Notes: generated by a model not told the origin, from the sequence alone. Counted from the first letter of the stretch, positions 15,274 to 24,900 are shown. The stretch: 25,411 bases of DNA from Ruminococcus sp. UBA3286 (GCA_002362135.1 DETO01000050.1:1-25411); one strand, 5' to 3'. Program-made: numbers and translations.

Positions 15274-15302
15274 CAAGGCTGTACGAAAAACGCACAGCCT
15301 TG
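15274..15302 (-). promoter_or_regulatory. Intercistronic hairpin between the small peptide and the lipoprotein
   Basis: CAAGGCTGTACG (15274-15285) faces CGCACAGCCTTG (15291-15302) with a 5-nt loop. The single mismatch is a G-U pair in the minus-strand RNA, giving a 12-bp stem. The tail CTTTATAT is weakly T-rich. It could attenuate transcription so that the peptide is made in excess of the enzymes, an arrangement common in RiPP operons. Confidence 0.55.
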
Positions 15303-15408
15303 ACAACATTCCCAGAGCCAGTATTTATATGATAAGCCTTGCGATTTTCGAAAAATCTGCACACTTTTCCTATGAACAAAGGCTCTTAATTTTCCATGCG
15401 GAAAGATA

Positions 15409-15510
15409 TTATATTTCGATATCGGGGAATGTGATCTCGCCTGAAGTTGTAATTACATCTTCATTCTCGAAATATATAACCTCTATTTCAGGTGTTACAT
15501 ATTTTTCCAT
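15409..15510 (-). CDS. 33-residue YxxP peptide, candidate RiPP-like precursor
   Basis: The peptide begins MEKYVTPEIEVIYF and ends ITTSGEITFPDIEI. The start is an ATG at 15510-15508, with a perfect AGGAGG (15519-15524) at 8-nt spacing. That ribosome binding site overlaps the TAG stop of the giant surface protein gene. The leader-like half has Y4-x-x-P7 followed by I9 and F14, close to the lasso leader pattern Y-x-x-P-x-L...F recognised by PqqD-like domains. The acidic DVITTSG segment (18-24) offers Thr/Ser residues for modification. Short peptides of this style (K-Y-x-x-P-E-[IV]-E-V-x-x-F then D-V-I-T-T-S) occur in many clostridial genomes (recollection, not checked). Function is not proven. 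It lies in the same operon as PqqD-like, kinase, peptidase and exporter genes. Confidence 0.7.
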   Translation of the reverse strand: MEKYVTPEIEVIYFENEDVITTSGEITFPDIEI

Positions 15511-15518
15511 TGATTTCG

Positions 15519-15524
15519 CCTCCT
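15519..15524 (-). promoter_or_regulatory. Ribosome binding site of the 33-residue peptide, overlapping a stop codon
   Basis: AGGAGG on the minus strand shares two bases with the TAG stop (15525-15523) of the giant surface protein. This fixes the start of the peptide gene and implies coupling of the two genes on one transcript. Confidence 0.8.
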
Positions 15525-18500
15525 ACTTAATATAATTTTCAATTGCCCGGTTGTAAAAATACAACGCTTTCATTGTGTTTGTGAGAGTTCTGTCATAGCT
15601 GCCGTTGATTACGCTTGAAGCATATGTAAAGCAACTGTACTTTACAGAAACATAATCTGTAGGATCTGTCTTTGATTCAGCCTTGAACTGATACATTTTG
15701 TCGTAGTTTTCAGGTGAAATTCTGCCAACCGATACAAGATAACAATCTCCGGATTTAACAGGTGAAACAGTTTTTCCGTCAATCGTAAATTTGTAATTCT
15801 TAATGTCTTCGCCGTCTGCAAGGGCAAATTTAACATTGATTTTTGCCATATCAGATACTGAAAGGCTTGCAGATTTAATTAAAATCGAATCGCTGTTTAT
15901 ATCCTTAACGACATTGTATTCGTCGCCAATAACAACTTCCGCGTCATCAAGAGGCATATTCAAATCGGCATTCACCGGATTTTCTGTATTGTATCCTGAA
16001 TAAAGCTGTACATAACCGCCGAAGTTCACAAGCGCCTTTATACTGTTTACGATTGATTCGTCGAAACTGCTTTCATGAGCAATGATATAATCCGTATAAT
16101 TCTTTATACTGTACTCAAGGCAAGAACCCTTTACATCGTCTGAATAGCATATCTGAGCCTTGATAACATCTGACATCTTGTTTGCCGGAACACTGCATTT
16201 GAACGTATAAGTTCCGTCGCCGTTATCAACAGCTTCCGAAATATACTTGCTCTGAGTTGTTCCGTCAGGGAATTCAAATACTACATGAGTATTTTCATCT
16301 GCCGCCTTGTCCGAAATCATTGTTGCAAATTTGAGATTGATCTCTCCGCCGACCGATACGCCCGCTTTTACGAATGCATCGCGTCCGTTTTTAAGCTCTC
16401 CGCATACCGTACATTTTCCCTGCGAATTGAATGCGTGATGAATGTCAGCATAATAAATATGCGAATGATTTCCGTCTCCTGCTGTAAACGGTTTGAACTG
16501 TTCTGTAAATTCGCTGTCTGAATACCAGCCGCCGAACTCGCATTCTCCGCAAAGATCGGGAAGTTCTGTTACTTCACTGCCGTACTGAGCCTGAATGATC
16601 TCCGATCTGCCGTCCCAATAATTTAGAATGATATTCTCATATACATTTTCTGTAGAATTTGTATAATCGTCAACATTTCCGTCTGCTATAATACGTGCGG
16701 AACCGGTAAATGTTATATATGCATACGGTGTTATGACAAGCTTGACATTTTCAGGGATAACAAGGTCTTTATCAAGAGTGATATTTCCGAATATTGAAAG
16801 TTCATACTCTCCGCCGTTTTCCTCGGCATAGCTTGCCGCGTCGTAAACATTCTGGAAGATCTCTCCGCTGCTGAGCATTGCCGTACATACATTTGCGATA
16901 CGCTTGCTGTTCATGAACTTTCCGCAAGTTTCGCAATACTGAGCCGCTGTTCCGTAATTGGCAGTATCGGGAGGAGCTATTACATAGTAATTTCCGCCTG
17001 TACATTGATGCTCCGGAACGCTGAGAAGCGGATATTCTGCTTCATAGCCGTCGGAATATACAATATGAATTACCGCGTCTTCATTTGCTCTGAGAGCCTT
17101 GATCTCAACAAGAGCGTCGCTGCTTACAATATATTTTCCGTCGACGTATTCATATTCTCCGTCAACAATATTCATCTCATATGCGGGTTCAGATGCCGAC
17201 GCTTTTGACATACGCATTAACGATCTGCTCATCTTCTTGGGTGTAACGGCTGCCGAAGATGTGAGTATATTTCCATCCGCATCGGTTATATACATCTCTA
17301 CCGATGTCTCATCTTCAGGAATATCGAATATCTTATAGATATCCTGTCCGATAGTTATGATATCTGTTACAGGTATTTTTGCTCCGCCGATCTCAATCGA
17401 ACTGATACCGCCTGCGCTGAGAAGATCTTTGAGGTTGTCAACATCTACAGGCGCGCCTGTTATAAGCTTGAGATAATCCAGATTATATAACCTGCCGAAT
17501 TCTTCCGCAGACATCGTTCCGTCTTCAACTTTTTTAGCGTCTGCCTGCATATTTTTGACAAGATCGTAATAGAAGTCTGCTTGCTTTGTATAATATTTTC
17601 CGGCATAGTATATCTGCTGTACTCCGTCAGGAGCCAAACCGATAGCGGAATCTGCGACCGCGCCGACGAAATCAAATGCATGCTCATCGATGAATTCATC
17701 GGTAAAATCGCTGACGATAACTTCATACGGAATTTCAGTCGTCGAGCCTTCGAGCGTTGTAACTACAATGCTGTCAAGAATGTGAACGACTGTTATACCT
17801 CCGATACAGCTTGAAGCAAGCGACGCACAGAAAGCTGCGATAGGCATACTTCCGAGTCCAAGACTGAGTGCGTCCATAAACAGCTGGCTCTTTTCAAGAT
17901 TCTCCTGCAATGGAGATTTCCAGAGGTCGGTTATTGAAAGTTCAGTAACCGCGGACTGTCCGGGCAGCAGTTCATCAACAGCTATACTTTTTCCACCGTT
18001 GCTGCTGAGAGTTCTCTTGCCCGAAGAAGTCATTATAACTCCATGATCGTTAATAGTTTTCTGATAGTAATATCCATGATGGATATTAGTTATTTTATTT
18101 TCAAGATCATAGATCGGCTTATCAGATACATTTGTAAGAGTGATCTTCATATTATATTGATCGCCGTAGCATGAATAACCCGGAACTTCAATCGTCATTT
18201 TAAGCGCGCTTCCGGCATAAACATGCAGATTATTTCTTGTATGGAATTCATATGAGAATTCGTCTCCGTCGTTTGTACCCTTGAATAATGCTGAAAGCGA
18301 ATAATCTCCCTCTTTATCTCCGCGGAGATACCAATGGATATCGCTCACTCCTCCAGGAGTAAGATCGCCGACATACTGCGTCTGAGTACTGTTGCAAAGA
18401 GTAAGTCCGTCGGGAACGTCAAGCTTTGCGGAGCAGCCTTCAAGAGTCTCGTTGTCATTGTTGAAAACGATAAGCTGAACATCGTAGAATTCCTTGAGCC

Positions 18501-21500
18501 ACTTGCTTTCACCGTAAATAATGATAAACATTTCCTGAGATTCATACTCGTAATATCCGACAGTAGCTTCCATTTCGGGAACATACACGCTCTCACCGCG
18601 GTTTACCTTAACGGGATCGCTTTTAGGAGCAGGCGAGAATGATACCTGCTTATGAGTACTGCCTCCGCCTCCCGAAACCGGTACAGCTTCATATTTTGTG
18701 AAGACAATAGGTTCGTCATGGAATTCCATTTCGATAGAATAGTTATAGCAATGATAATTATCAGGGCCTGAAATATCTATTCCGGCTGCGATTATCTGAT
18801 CTTTAGTCATTGGAGTAACGACCATATCGCCTACGATTTTAAGCTTCTGATTTTCTTCCTTCTCAATTGCCTCTTCTATTTTGGAATCGTGAACTGTCGT
18901 TACTTCGGCAAACGGTTCTCTTGTTGTGGTAGTAGTTGAAGCTTTCGGAGTCGTAGTTGGCTTCGGAACTGTAGTTACCTGCGGAGTTCCGGTAGTTGCA
19001 GGCGCATGATCTCCGCATACCGTACAATGTCCGTCGTCGTCATAGCTATGGCCTGCCGCGCCGTATTCGCCGTCGGTACGCTCAAAAGTCTCTTCAAGTT
19101 CTTCTCCGCAGTTCTGACACTTTCTTGTCCATACTGCATTTTTTGTACAGGTGCGCGGAGTTATCTCGCTTCCCCATATATATGAATGACCTGTCGCCTG
19201 ATATCCTGCTCCGGTACGCTCGAAAGTTCCTTCAAGTTCCTCTTCGCAGTCACGGCATTTCTTTGTCCATACCGCATTTTCTGTACAGCTGCGCGGAGTT
19301 ATCTCGCTTCCCCATACATATGTATGACCTGTCGCCTGATATCCTGTTTCGGTACGCTCGAAAGTTCCCTCAAGCTCTTCTCCGCAGTCACAGCATTTCT
19401 TTGACCATACCGCGTTTTCCGTACAGCTGCGGGGAGTTATTTCGTTTCCCCATACATATGTATGACCTGTAGCCTGATATATCTCTTCCGTGCGCTCAAA
19501 AGTTTCTTCAAGTTCTTCTCCGCAGTTCACGCAAGCCTTTGACCAGACTGCATTCTCCGTACAAGTTGCTGGAGTTATCTCCCTGCCCCAGTCGTAAGTA
19601 TGTCCGGTTGCAAGGCAGCCCTCTTCGCAGCGTTCATAGGTCTCTTCCGTTTCCTTGCCGCAATGTATACACATCTTGTTCCAGAATTCATTTTCCGTAC
19701 AGGTTGCAGGCACGATCATTCTGCCCCAGTCGTACTCGTGATCTGGAGTTAAAACGTTCCCGCTCTTGGAAGAATCGTTTGTGTACATTGCAACGGGCTG
19801 AGGATCGTTTTCATCGCACGACTGATTTACCGTAAAGCTGTAAACTACCGCTTCGCCTCTTAGTTTCGGATAAGAATCCTCTCCGATAAGCTGATACCAG
19901 CCGCTTCCCAGTTTGTAAGCCGCCATACCCGAAGCAAGATCGTCGGCGGAAATATTATCAGCTACATATTCACTATAGTCTACCGGTTCATCTGCAACGT
20001 AAAAGTTGTTTTCAAATATTCCTGAACAACCCAAGCAAATCTTATATTCATTATCAACAGTTCCCGCAAAATAAGAGTTTTTCACAGTCGACGAATTCGA
20101 AATGTTATAAATAAGACCTGAGGTGCTCCGGCCTTTAAGATCGGCAAGGCTATAAACATGATCAATGGTAGAATTTTCGGCGTTTCCGGCAATCGAGCCC
20201 GTTAAACCTTTCTCACTTTCAAAGTATGAATCAACAATTCCCAGATCGTGAACATGAGCGCCGCTGAGAGTTCCAAAGATACCTCCATCTCTATAGATAC
20301 CATTCTTTGCACTTGCATCGTCTGAAATAAACTTCATACCGCTGATCTCAAAGCCTTTTCCATCGAAATCTCCGGAATAAGTCTCGATAGGAGTCCAGTT
20401 TATCCGCTCGTCATCAGGTACGACTATATCGCACATGAGTTCAACATCAACATTATTGCTGACAGTTCCGTTGTTTATATGCTCTGCAAGCCACATAAGC
20501 TGTCCGGAATTTCTGATTTCATATTGACTTGAAATGTAAATCGGCGGCTGATAGACAGGCACATTTTCATCAGCATGATCTATTGCCAATTCACAGCCGT
20601 CTCCGCCGAAACAGTATCCGTTCTCATCATAAGAATGCTTGCGGAAAAGGTGGATATCGCCTGCTGCAAAAACAGCGTTTCTTGCTGTGGTTTCACCGGG
20701 CGCAAGAGAAATATCCTGCCATGAATAAGCTATTCCCGAATCGTATCCCGTTGAATAATTCGAACCGAGATGTCCTGTAAAAGCGTTTGTACCTCTTGAA
20801 CCATAATGTCCCCACCAGCAGTCGCCGTTGTCCGACAGCGAAAGGCTGAAAATATTTCCCTGTCCGTCGTGCATTTCAATATTCGGAACGGTAGAAAACA
20901 AAGTTTTGTTTTCACTTGTAACAGGCGTCTGATCTGCGCTGTATCCGTATATCGGCGCACGATCGTTTGAGCCGATCATTACGTCGGCAGTACTTGAAAT
21001 TCCCAGATTGGTAATTTCTTCGCTTCCTCTGTTCTGAATAATATAATCGATCTTTAAAAACGAATTTTCCTGCTCATTGCTGCTTATTCCACCCTTTGAA
21101 TCGCTGAACGACAAAACGGGTGTGATATAAATTCCGGAGCCGATGTGATACGTAGCATTATTGCCGTTAAAACTGATCGTCGACGCAACATTAGCGTTGT
21201 CAGAACTTCGGGTATACTTGTAATGCAGATTATATCCGCCATTACTAAATGTTGTTTTTAAGTTTCCTCCGCCTCTGACATCGACAAAGCTTCCTCCGCT
21301 GTAAATCAGATATTGAAGCTGAGAATAGCTGTTTATTTCGCCTGACGTTCCGTAAACCCAGTTTGCATAATAAGTGGTATTCTCCTGAAATTCCGTTACT
21401 GCATTGTTTGAACTGTCGACCCAGCCTCCAAACACAAGATTTGAATTAACCGGTGCAGCAGGTTCCGGAATAACGGTTGGAGATGATGTTTCGGCAAGCG

Positions 21501-21720
21501 TGCAGATTCCGTCAACAACGTTAAACGCGCCGTTGTCAATACTTCCTCCGGTCAGGTTAAACCTTGTTGTTGGAGAAAATACCAGAAATTCCTGTACAGC
21601 TTCTTCCTGTTCAACTTCGTCAGCAAAGGACAGAAAGCTGCTGCTCGTCCTTGGAACTGCTCCGAACATAAAAACAAGTGCGCTGCATCCTGCAAGCAAT
21701 CGCTTGATTTTTGAATTCAT
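15523..21720 (-). CDS. Giant secreted multidomain surface protein with 46-residue Cys repeats
   Basis: The protein has 2065 residues from the ATG at 21720 (AAGGAAGG upstream; a TTG at 21726 is less likely). Signal peptide: SKIKRLLAGCSALVFMFGA. Regions in order: an InlB/Listeria-repeat-like segment (about 50-110, FGGWVDSSNNA); a beta-rich region (about 110-390); a GLUG-like repeat region (about 395-625, DFDGKGFEISG); five 46-residue Cys repeats (661-890); a TTTTT-rich linker (about 905-930); unassigned beta domains (about 930-1280); a hydrophobic stretch (about 1285-1320, LGSMPIAAFCASLASSCIGG); a second InlB-like unit (about 1700-1740, FGGWYSDSEF); and a C-terminal module (about 1780-2065) seen in many clostridial surface proteins. 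No LPXTG, dockerin or C-terminal membrane anchor is visible. It is probably an adhesin or binding protein. It heads the operon with the peptide gene. Confidence 0.85.
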   Translation of the reverse strand: MNSKIKRLLAGCSALVFMFGAVPRTSSSFLSFADEVEQEEAVQEFLVFSPTTRFNLTGGSIDNGAFNVVDGICTLAETSSPTVIPEPAAPVNSNLVFGGWVDSSNNAVTEFQENTTYYANWVYGTSGEINSYSQLQYLIYSGGSFVDVRGGGNLKTTFSNGGYNLHYKYTRSSDNANVASTISFNGNNATYHIGSGIYITPVLSFSDSKGGISSNEQENSFLKIDYIIQNRGSEEITNLGISSTADVMIGSNDRAPIYGYSADQTPVTSENKTLFSTVPNIEMHDGQGNIFSLSLSDNGDCWWGHYGSRGTNAFTGHLGSNYSTGYDSGIAYSWQDISLAPGETTARNAVFAAGDIHLFRKHSYDENGYCFGGDGCELAIDHADENVPVYQPPIYISSQYEIRNSGQLMWLAEHINNGTVSNNVDVELMCDIVVPDDERINWTPIETYSGDFDGKGFEISGMKFISDDASAKNGIYRDGGIFGTLSGAHVHDLGIVDSYFESEKGLTGSIAGNAENSTIDHVYSLADLKGRSTSGLIYNISNSSTVKNSYFAGTVDNEYKICLGCSGIFENNFYVADEPVDYSEYVADNISADDLASGMAAYKLGSGWYQLIGEDSYPKLRGEAVVYSFTVNQSCDENDPQPVAMYTNDSSKSGNVLTPDHEYDWGRMIVPATCTENEFWNKMCIHCGKETEETYERCEEGCLATGHTYDWGREITPATCTENAVWSKACVNCGEELEETFERTEEIYQATGHTYVWGNEITPRSCTENAVWSKKCCDCGEELEGTFERTETGYQATGHTYVWGSEITPRSCTENAVWTKKCRDCEEELEGTFERTGAGYQATGHSYIWGSEITPRTCTKNAVWTRKCQNCGEELEETFERTDGEYGAAGHSYDDDGHCTVCGDHAPATTGTPQVTTVPKPTTTPKASTTTTTREPFAEVTTVHDSKIEEAIEKEENQKLKIVGDMVVTPMTKDQIIAAGIDISGPDNYHCYNYSIEMEFHDEPIVFTKYEAVPVSGGGGSTHKQVSFSPAPKSDPVKVNRGESVYVPEMEATVGYYEYESQEMFIIIYGESKWLKEFYDVQLIVFNNDNETLEGCSAKLDVPDGLTLCNSTQTQYVGDLTPGGVSDIHWYLRGDKEGDYSLSALFKGTNDGDEFSYEFHTRNNLHVYAGSALKMTIEVPGYSCYGDQYNMKITLTNVSDKPIYDLENKITNIHHGYYYQKTINDHGVIMTSSGKRTLSSNGGKSIAVDELLPGQSAVTELSITDLWKSPLQENLEKSQLFMDALSLGLGSMPIAAFCASLASSCIGGITVVHILDSIVVTTLEGSTTEIPYEVIVSDFTDEFIDEHAFDFVGAVADSAIGLAPDGVQQIYYAGKYYTKQADFYYDLVKNMQADAKKVEDGTMSAEEFGRLYNLDYLKLITGAPVDVDNLKDLLSAGGISSIEIGGAKIPVTDIITIGQDIYKIFDIPEDETSVEMYITDADGNILTSSAAVTPKKMSRSLMRMSKASASEPAYEMNIVDGEYEYVDGKYIVSSDALVEIKALRANEDAVIHIVYSDGYEAEYPLLSVPEHQCTGGNYYVIAPPDTANYGTAAQYCETCGKFMNSKRIANVCTAMLSSGEIFQNVYDAASYAEENGGEYELSIFGNITLDKDLVIPENVKLVITPYAYITFTGSARIIADGNVDDYTNSTENVYENIILNYWDGRSEIIQAQYGSEVTELPDLCGECEFGGWYSDSEFTEQFKPFTAGDGNHSHIYYADIHHAFNSQGKCTVCGELKNGRDAFVKAGVSVGGEINLKFATMISDKAADENTHVVFEFPDGTTQSKYISEAVDNGDGTYTFKCSVPANKMSDVIKAQICYSDDVKGSCLEYSIKNYTDYIIAHESSFDESIVNSIKALVNFGGYVQLYSGYNTENPVNADLNMPLDDAEVVIGDEYNVVKDINSDSILIKSASLSVSDMAKINVKFALADGEDIKNYKFTIDGKTVSPVKSGDCYLVSVGRISPENYDKMYQFKAESKTDPTDYVSVKYSCFTYASSVINGSYDRTLTNTMKALYFYNRAIENYIK
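19051..19740 (-). repeat. Five tandem 138-bp coding repeats (46 residues each)
   Basis: Repeat starts lie at 19740, 19602, 19464, 19326 and 19188, exactly 138 bp apart, with a short sixth start at 19050 (GHSYDDDGHCTVCGD). Each unit follows H-x-Y-x-W-G-x2-I-x-P-x2-C-T-x-N, then C-x2-C, and ends A-T-G or A-A-G. The third to fifth units are nearly identical in DNA, pointing to recent expansion. One unit has Glu in place of the Gly after C-x2-C. Confidence 0.92.
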
Positions 21721-21784
21721 TGGCAATTGATCCTTCCTTTCTTAGAACTTGCGTTCTTAATTGTTAATATAATCTTACGAGCTA

Positions 21785-21808
21785 TTGACTAAATATTATA
21801 TTAGTCAA
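21785..21808 (-). promoter_or_regulatory. Palindromic site just downstream of the surface protein promoter
   Basis: TTGACTAA (21785-21792) and TTAGTCAA (21801-21808) form a perfect 8-bp inverted repeat around an 8-nt AT-rich centre. It begins 14 bp downstream of the -10 box, over or just after the expected transcription start. That position fits a repressor operator. Another small inverted repeat, AGAAC/GTTCT, is at 21744-21748 and 21753-21757, before the ribosome binding site. Confidence 0.5.
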
Positions 21809-21821
21809 AATTCTCTATTAA

Positions 21822-21850
21822 ATGATAACATATATAGGAAAAAAAGTCAA
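21822..21850 (-). promoter_or_regulatory. Promoter of the surface protein and peptide operon
   Basis: On the minus strand TTGACT (21850-21845) and TATCAT (21827-21822) are separated by 17 bp. No other comparable promoter was seen before 10654, so all eight genes may depend on it. Confidence 0.75.
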
Positions 21851-21879
21851 TAAAAACAACTCCGTCAAATTGCACAAAG

Positions 21880-21925
21880 TTTATAGGCAGTCTCTGAAAG
21901 CTTGTTTTTAGAGACTGCCTATAAA
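21880..21925 (-). terminator. 16-bp inverted repeat after the SNF2 helicase gene
   Basis: TTTATAGGCAGTCTCT (21880-21895) is the exact reverse complement of 21910-21925, with a 14-nt loop. It lies between the helicase stop (21987) and the next promoter. There is no strong T run after it, so it may be a weak terminator or a transcript-end structure. Confidence 0.55.
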
Positions 21926-21986
21926 TGATAGACGGAATTTCTGCTCGGAAGATTGGTATGGTTTGGAATAGAGGGGAGTATATGTA

Positions 21987-24900
21987 TTACAATTCAAAAA
22001 GTTCAAGCAGCTCTTTGCGGCTGAGTGTGGAAATGCCTACGGAATCGCTGCTGAGAACGGATTCGGCAAGCGAGCTTTTTTTCTCCTGCATCTGCTGAAT
22101 TTTTTCCTCTATGGTGTTCTTGACAATAAGCTTGTAGACGGTTACTGTTTTTGTCTGACCTATTCTATGCGCTCTGTCAGTAGCCTGATTCTGTGCGGCA
22201 GAATTCCACCATGGGTCAAAGTGAATTACCACATCCGCGCCGGTCAGATTCAGTCCCGTACCTCCTGCCTTCAGGGAAATAAGGAAAACCGGAACATCGC
22301 CCTCGTTGAAATCGTTTACAAGTTCGATCCTTTTCTCTTTCGCAGTGCTTCCGACAATAGTATAAAACGGAATGCTCTCATTAGTCAGATTTCCGGAAAT
22401 AATATCAAGCATTGACGTAAACTGAGAAAATATAAGTACACGGTGTTTTCCGTCTATTGCATTTTTAACAAGTTCCAGACACGCCTCTCTCTTGGCTGAG
22501 ATTTCGGAATAATTCTCATATACGAGCGAAGGATCGCAGCATATCTGACGTATCTTTGTAAGTTCGGCAAGAAGCTGCAATTTGTTTTTCTGAAATTCTT
22601 CTTCATTCTCATCGTTAAGCATCTGCTGAATTTTCAGTACCTGCCCATCGTAAATCTTCTGCTGCTCCGTCCCAAATTTTGAATAGTGAGTTTTTTCCAG
22701 CTTATCCGGCAGATCTTTCAGAACGTCGGTTTTAAGTCTTCTGAGAATGAACGGCGATACGATTCGGCGAAGTCTGCGTGAGGCTTCTTCGTCATTTCGC
22801 TTGACTATGGGGGTTTCTATATCTTTTCTGAAGGTCTCGTATCCATAGAGGAAATTTGGCATAAGGTAGTCGAAAATACTCCAAAGCTCGCTGAGACGAT
22901 TTTCAATCGGCGTACCTGTCAGAGCAAAGCGATACTTGCTGTGTATCAGCTTAACAGATTTTGATGCGGCAGTGGAGTGGTTCTTGATGTACTGTGCCTC
23001 GTCAATTATCTGGTAAAGGAAATTCTTATCGTCATATTCGGCAATATCGCGTTTCAGCAGGTCATAGGACGTTATCACGGCATCATAATCGCTTACGGAA
23101 GATATCAGTTTCTTTCGCTCAGCTGCAACTCCGGAAACAGTCAGAACCCTCATATCGGGAGCAAATTTCTGAAATTCCTCATACCAGTTATAAATAAGCG
23201 ACGCAGGACAAACTATCAAAGACGGCGGATTTTTTTCGTTGCTTTCTTTTTTTGCTGCCGAGAGGACGGAAATAACCTGCAAAGTCTTTCCAAGTCCCAT
23301 ATCGTCGGCAAGAATACCGCCGAATTTGTATGCTTCGAGCGTTCGCATCCACTTGTAGCCATATTTCTGATATTCACGCATAATATCTTGCAGTTCCTCA
23401 GGAGCTTCAAAATCGGAATCATTTACCGTCTTGAAATTGCGTATCAGATTTTTATAGCGTCTGTCTCTGTTGGCATAAAGTTCATGGCACTCCTCAAGCA
23501 TCTTGTCCAGATACAACGCTCTGTACGCAGGTATGTGCATTTTTCCCTTGGCGAAATCTTTGGCGCTTATATTCATTGCGTCCATCATGAGGCTAAGTTC
23601 ATTGATCCTATCGTCGATTGGAATAAAACTGCCGTTTTTCAGCAGATGATACTTTTTCTTCTTACGATAGCTGTTAATGATGTCAAGAAGTTCCTTCGGC
23701 GTGAAATCCGTCGAGGTTATCTCCAGATTCAGCAGATCGTTGTCAATGGAAACACCCATTGAGAAATTATAATTTTTCCTGATACGTATTGAATCAAAGC
23801 TGTCGGTTGAATGGACTTTTCCATACTGCATAAGTTCGTCAAGACCGTTCGTCAGAAATTCATATATCCTGTCGCTGTCAGACGGCTCGCAAAAGATACG
23901 TCTGTTATCGGTATCGGGAATATTAAAATACTTCATTGCCGCGTCCAGCGCCGCCTGCTCTCTGTATGTATCCCTGACGCTGTCAACAATTCCGATATTT
24001 TTCAGATGATCTGTGAAATCATATTCCGTTCCGTTATACACCGACCTCGGATAACAGGCAGGGATTCCGTCCGCCGCATCAAGATAGAAATGTATTTCGG
24101 CTGACGGCGGAAGATACTTCATAATATTGTCGATCTCAACATTGCTGACAAACACATATTTATTCAGATTTTGCAGAGTATTGCCGAGAAATTCGGAAGC
24201 ACGCCTTGCCCCGATATGCATTTTATTTCCTGTTTTCTGACTGCAAAACATCTTGTCCGTTTTCAGATTTCTCAGAAACTGCGACTGTTCAGCAGGTATC
24301 CTGTTGAAGATACAATGACCGTTTTTCTCGCCTATCGTATAAAAATACTTTTCTCCCCTGTATAGCTTCGGAAGTTCTATTACTGCGTCAATTCCGTTAA
24401 ATTCCTTGGCTTTTCCCCGAAACGACGGAGAAATTTTCATACTTAGCCTGATATTTTTTTCAAGCTTGTTAATTGGATACGAGTCCAATTCAACCCCGTC
24501 ATGAAGATTATCATACAAAATGTCGATGGTAAATGAATCAAACCTTATCCCGCACTTCGAGACATTGCTTATATCATCATGGGCGTATCTGTATGAAAAT
24601 CTTTCAGCAATTTTCTCATCCTCTGCAATGCATCGTTCAATCATGCGAAAAATCTTTTTCGATTCGGGAGTAAAATCGTGTTTTGAAAAATCAAGTTCGA
24701 CGAGCTTGCCAAGCCTTAAAGTTCCGCCATTTCTGTATGCATCAATAATGCTGTGAAAATCTTTGAGAACGTACATTTTCCGACTGTTTCCGATCTTAAA
24801 AGAAGCATTTATCCGTGTGCCGTCATTGTTGTTGAAGTAATAATAACGTTCAATAATTGCCAGTGACATTTCAAGAATTATATCCTCGGTTTTTTTAACG

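Noticed and set aside
15254..15310. A 19-residue frame that ends with an ATGA overlap on the lipoprotein start
   Set aside because: There is no ribosome binding site at a workable distance, and the frame is made mostly of the hairpin sequence.
19051..19740. A CRISPR-like or other DNA-level repeat array
   Set aside because: The unit is 138 bp, in frame throughout and fully coding, with no spacers.
21880..21925. Ends of an insertion sequence
   Set aside because: The two arms are only 14 nt apart and enclose no gene, so a hairpin is the simpler reading.
22977..23762. A 261-residue plus-strand reading frame inside the helicase gene
   Set aside because: It has no ribosome binding site and no recognised domain; the minus strand here encodes conserved SNF2 motifs.
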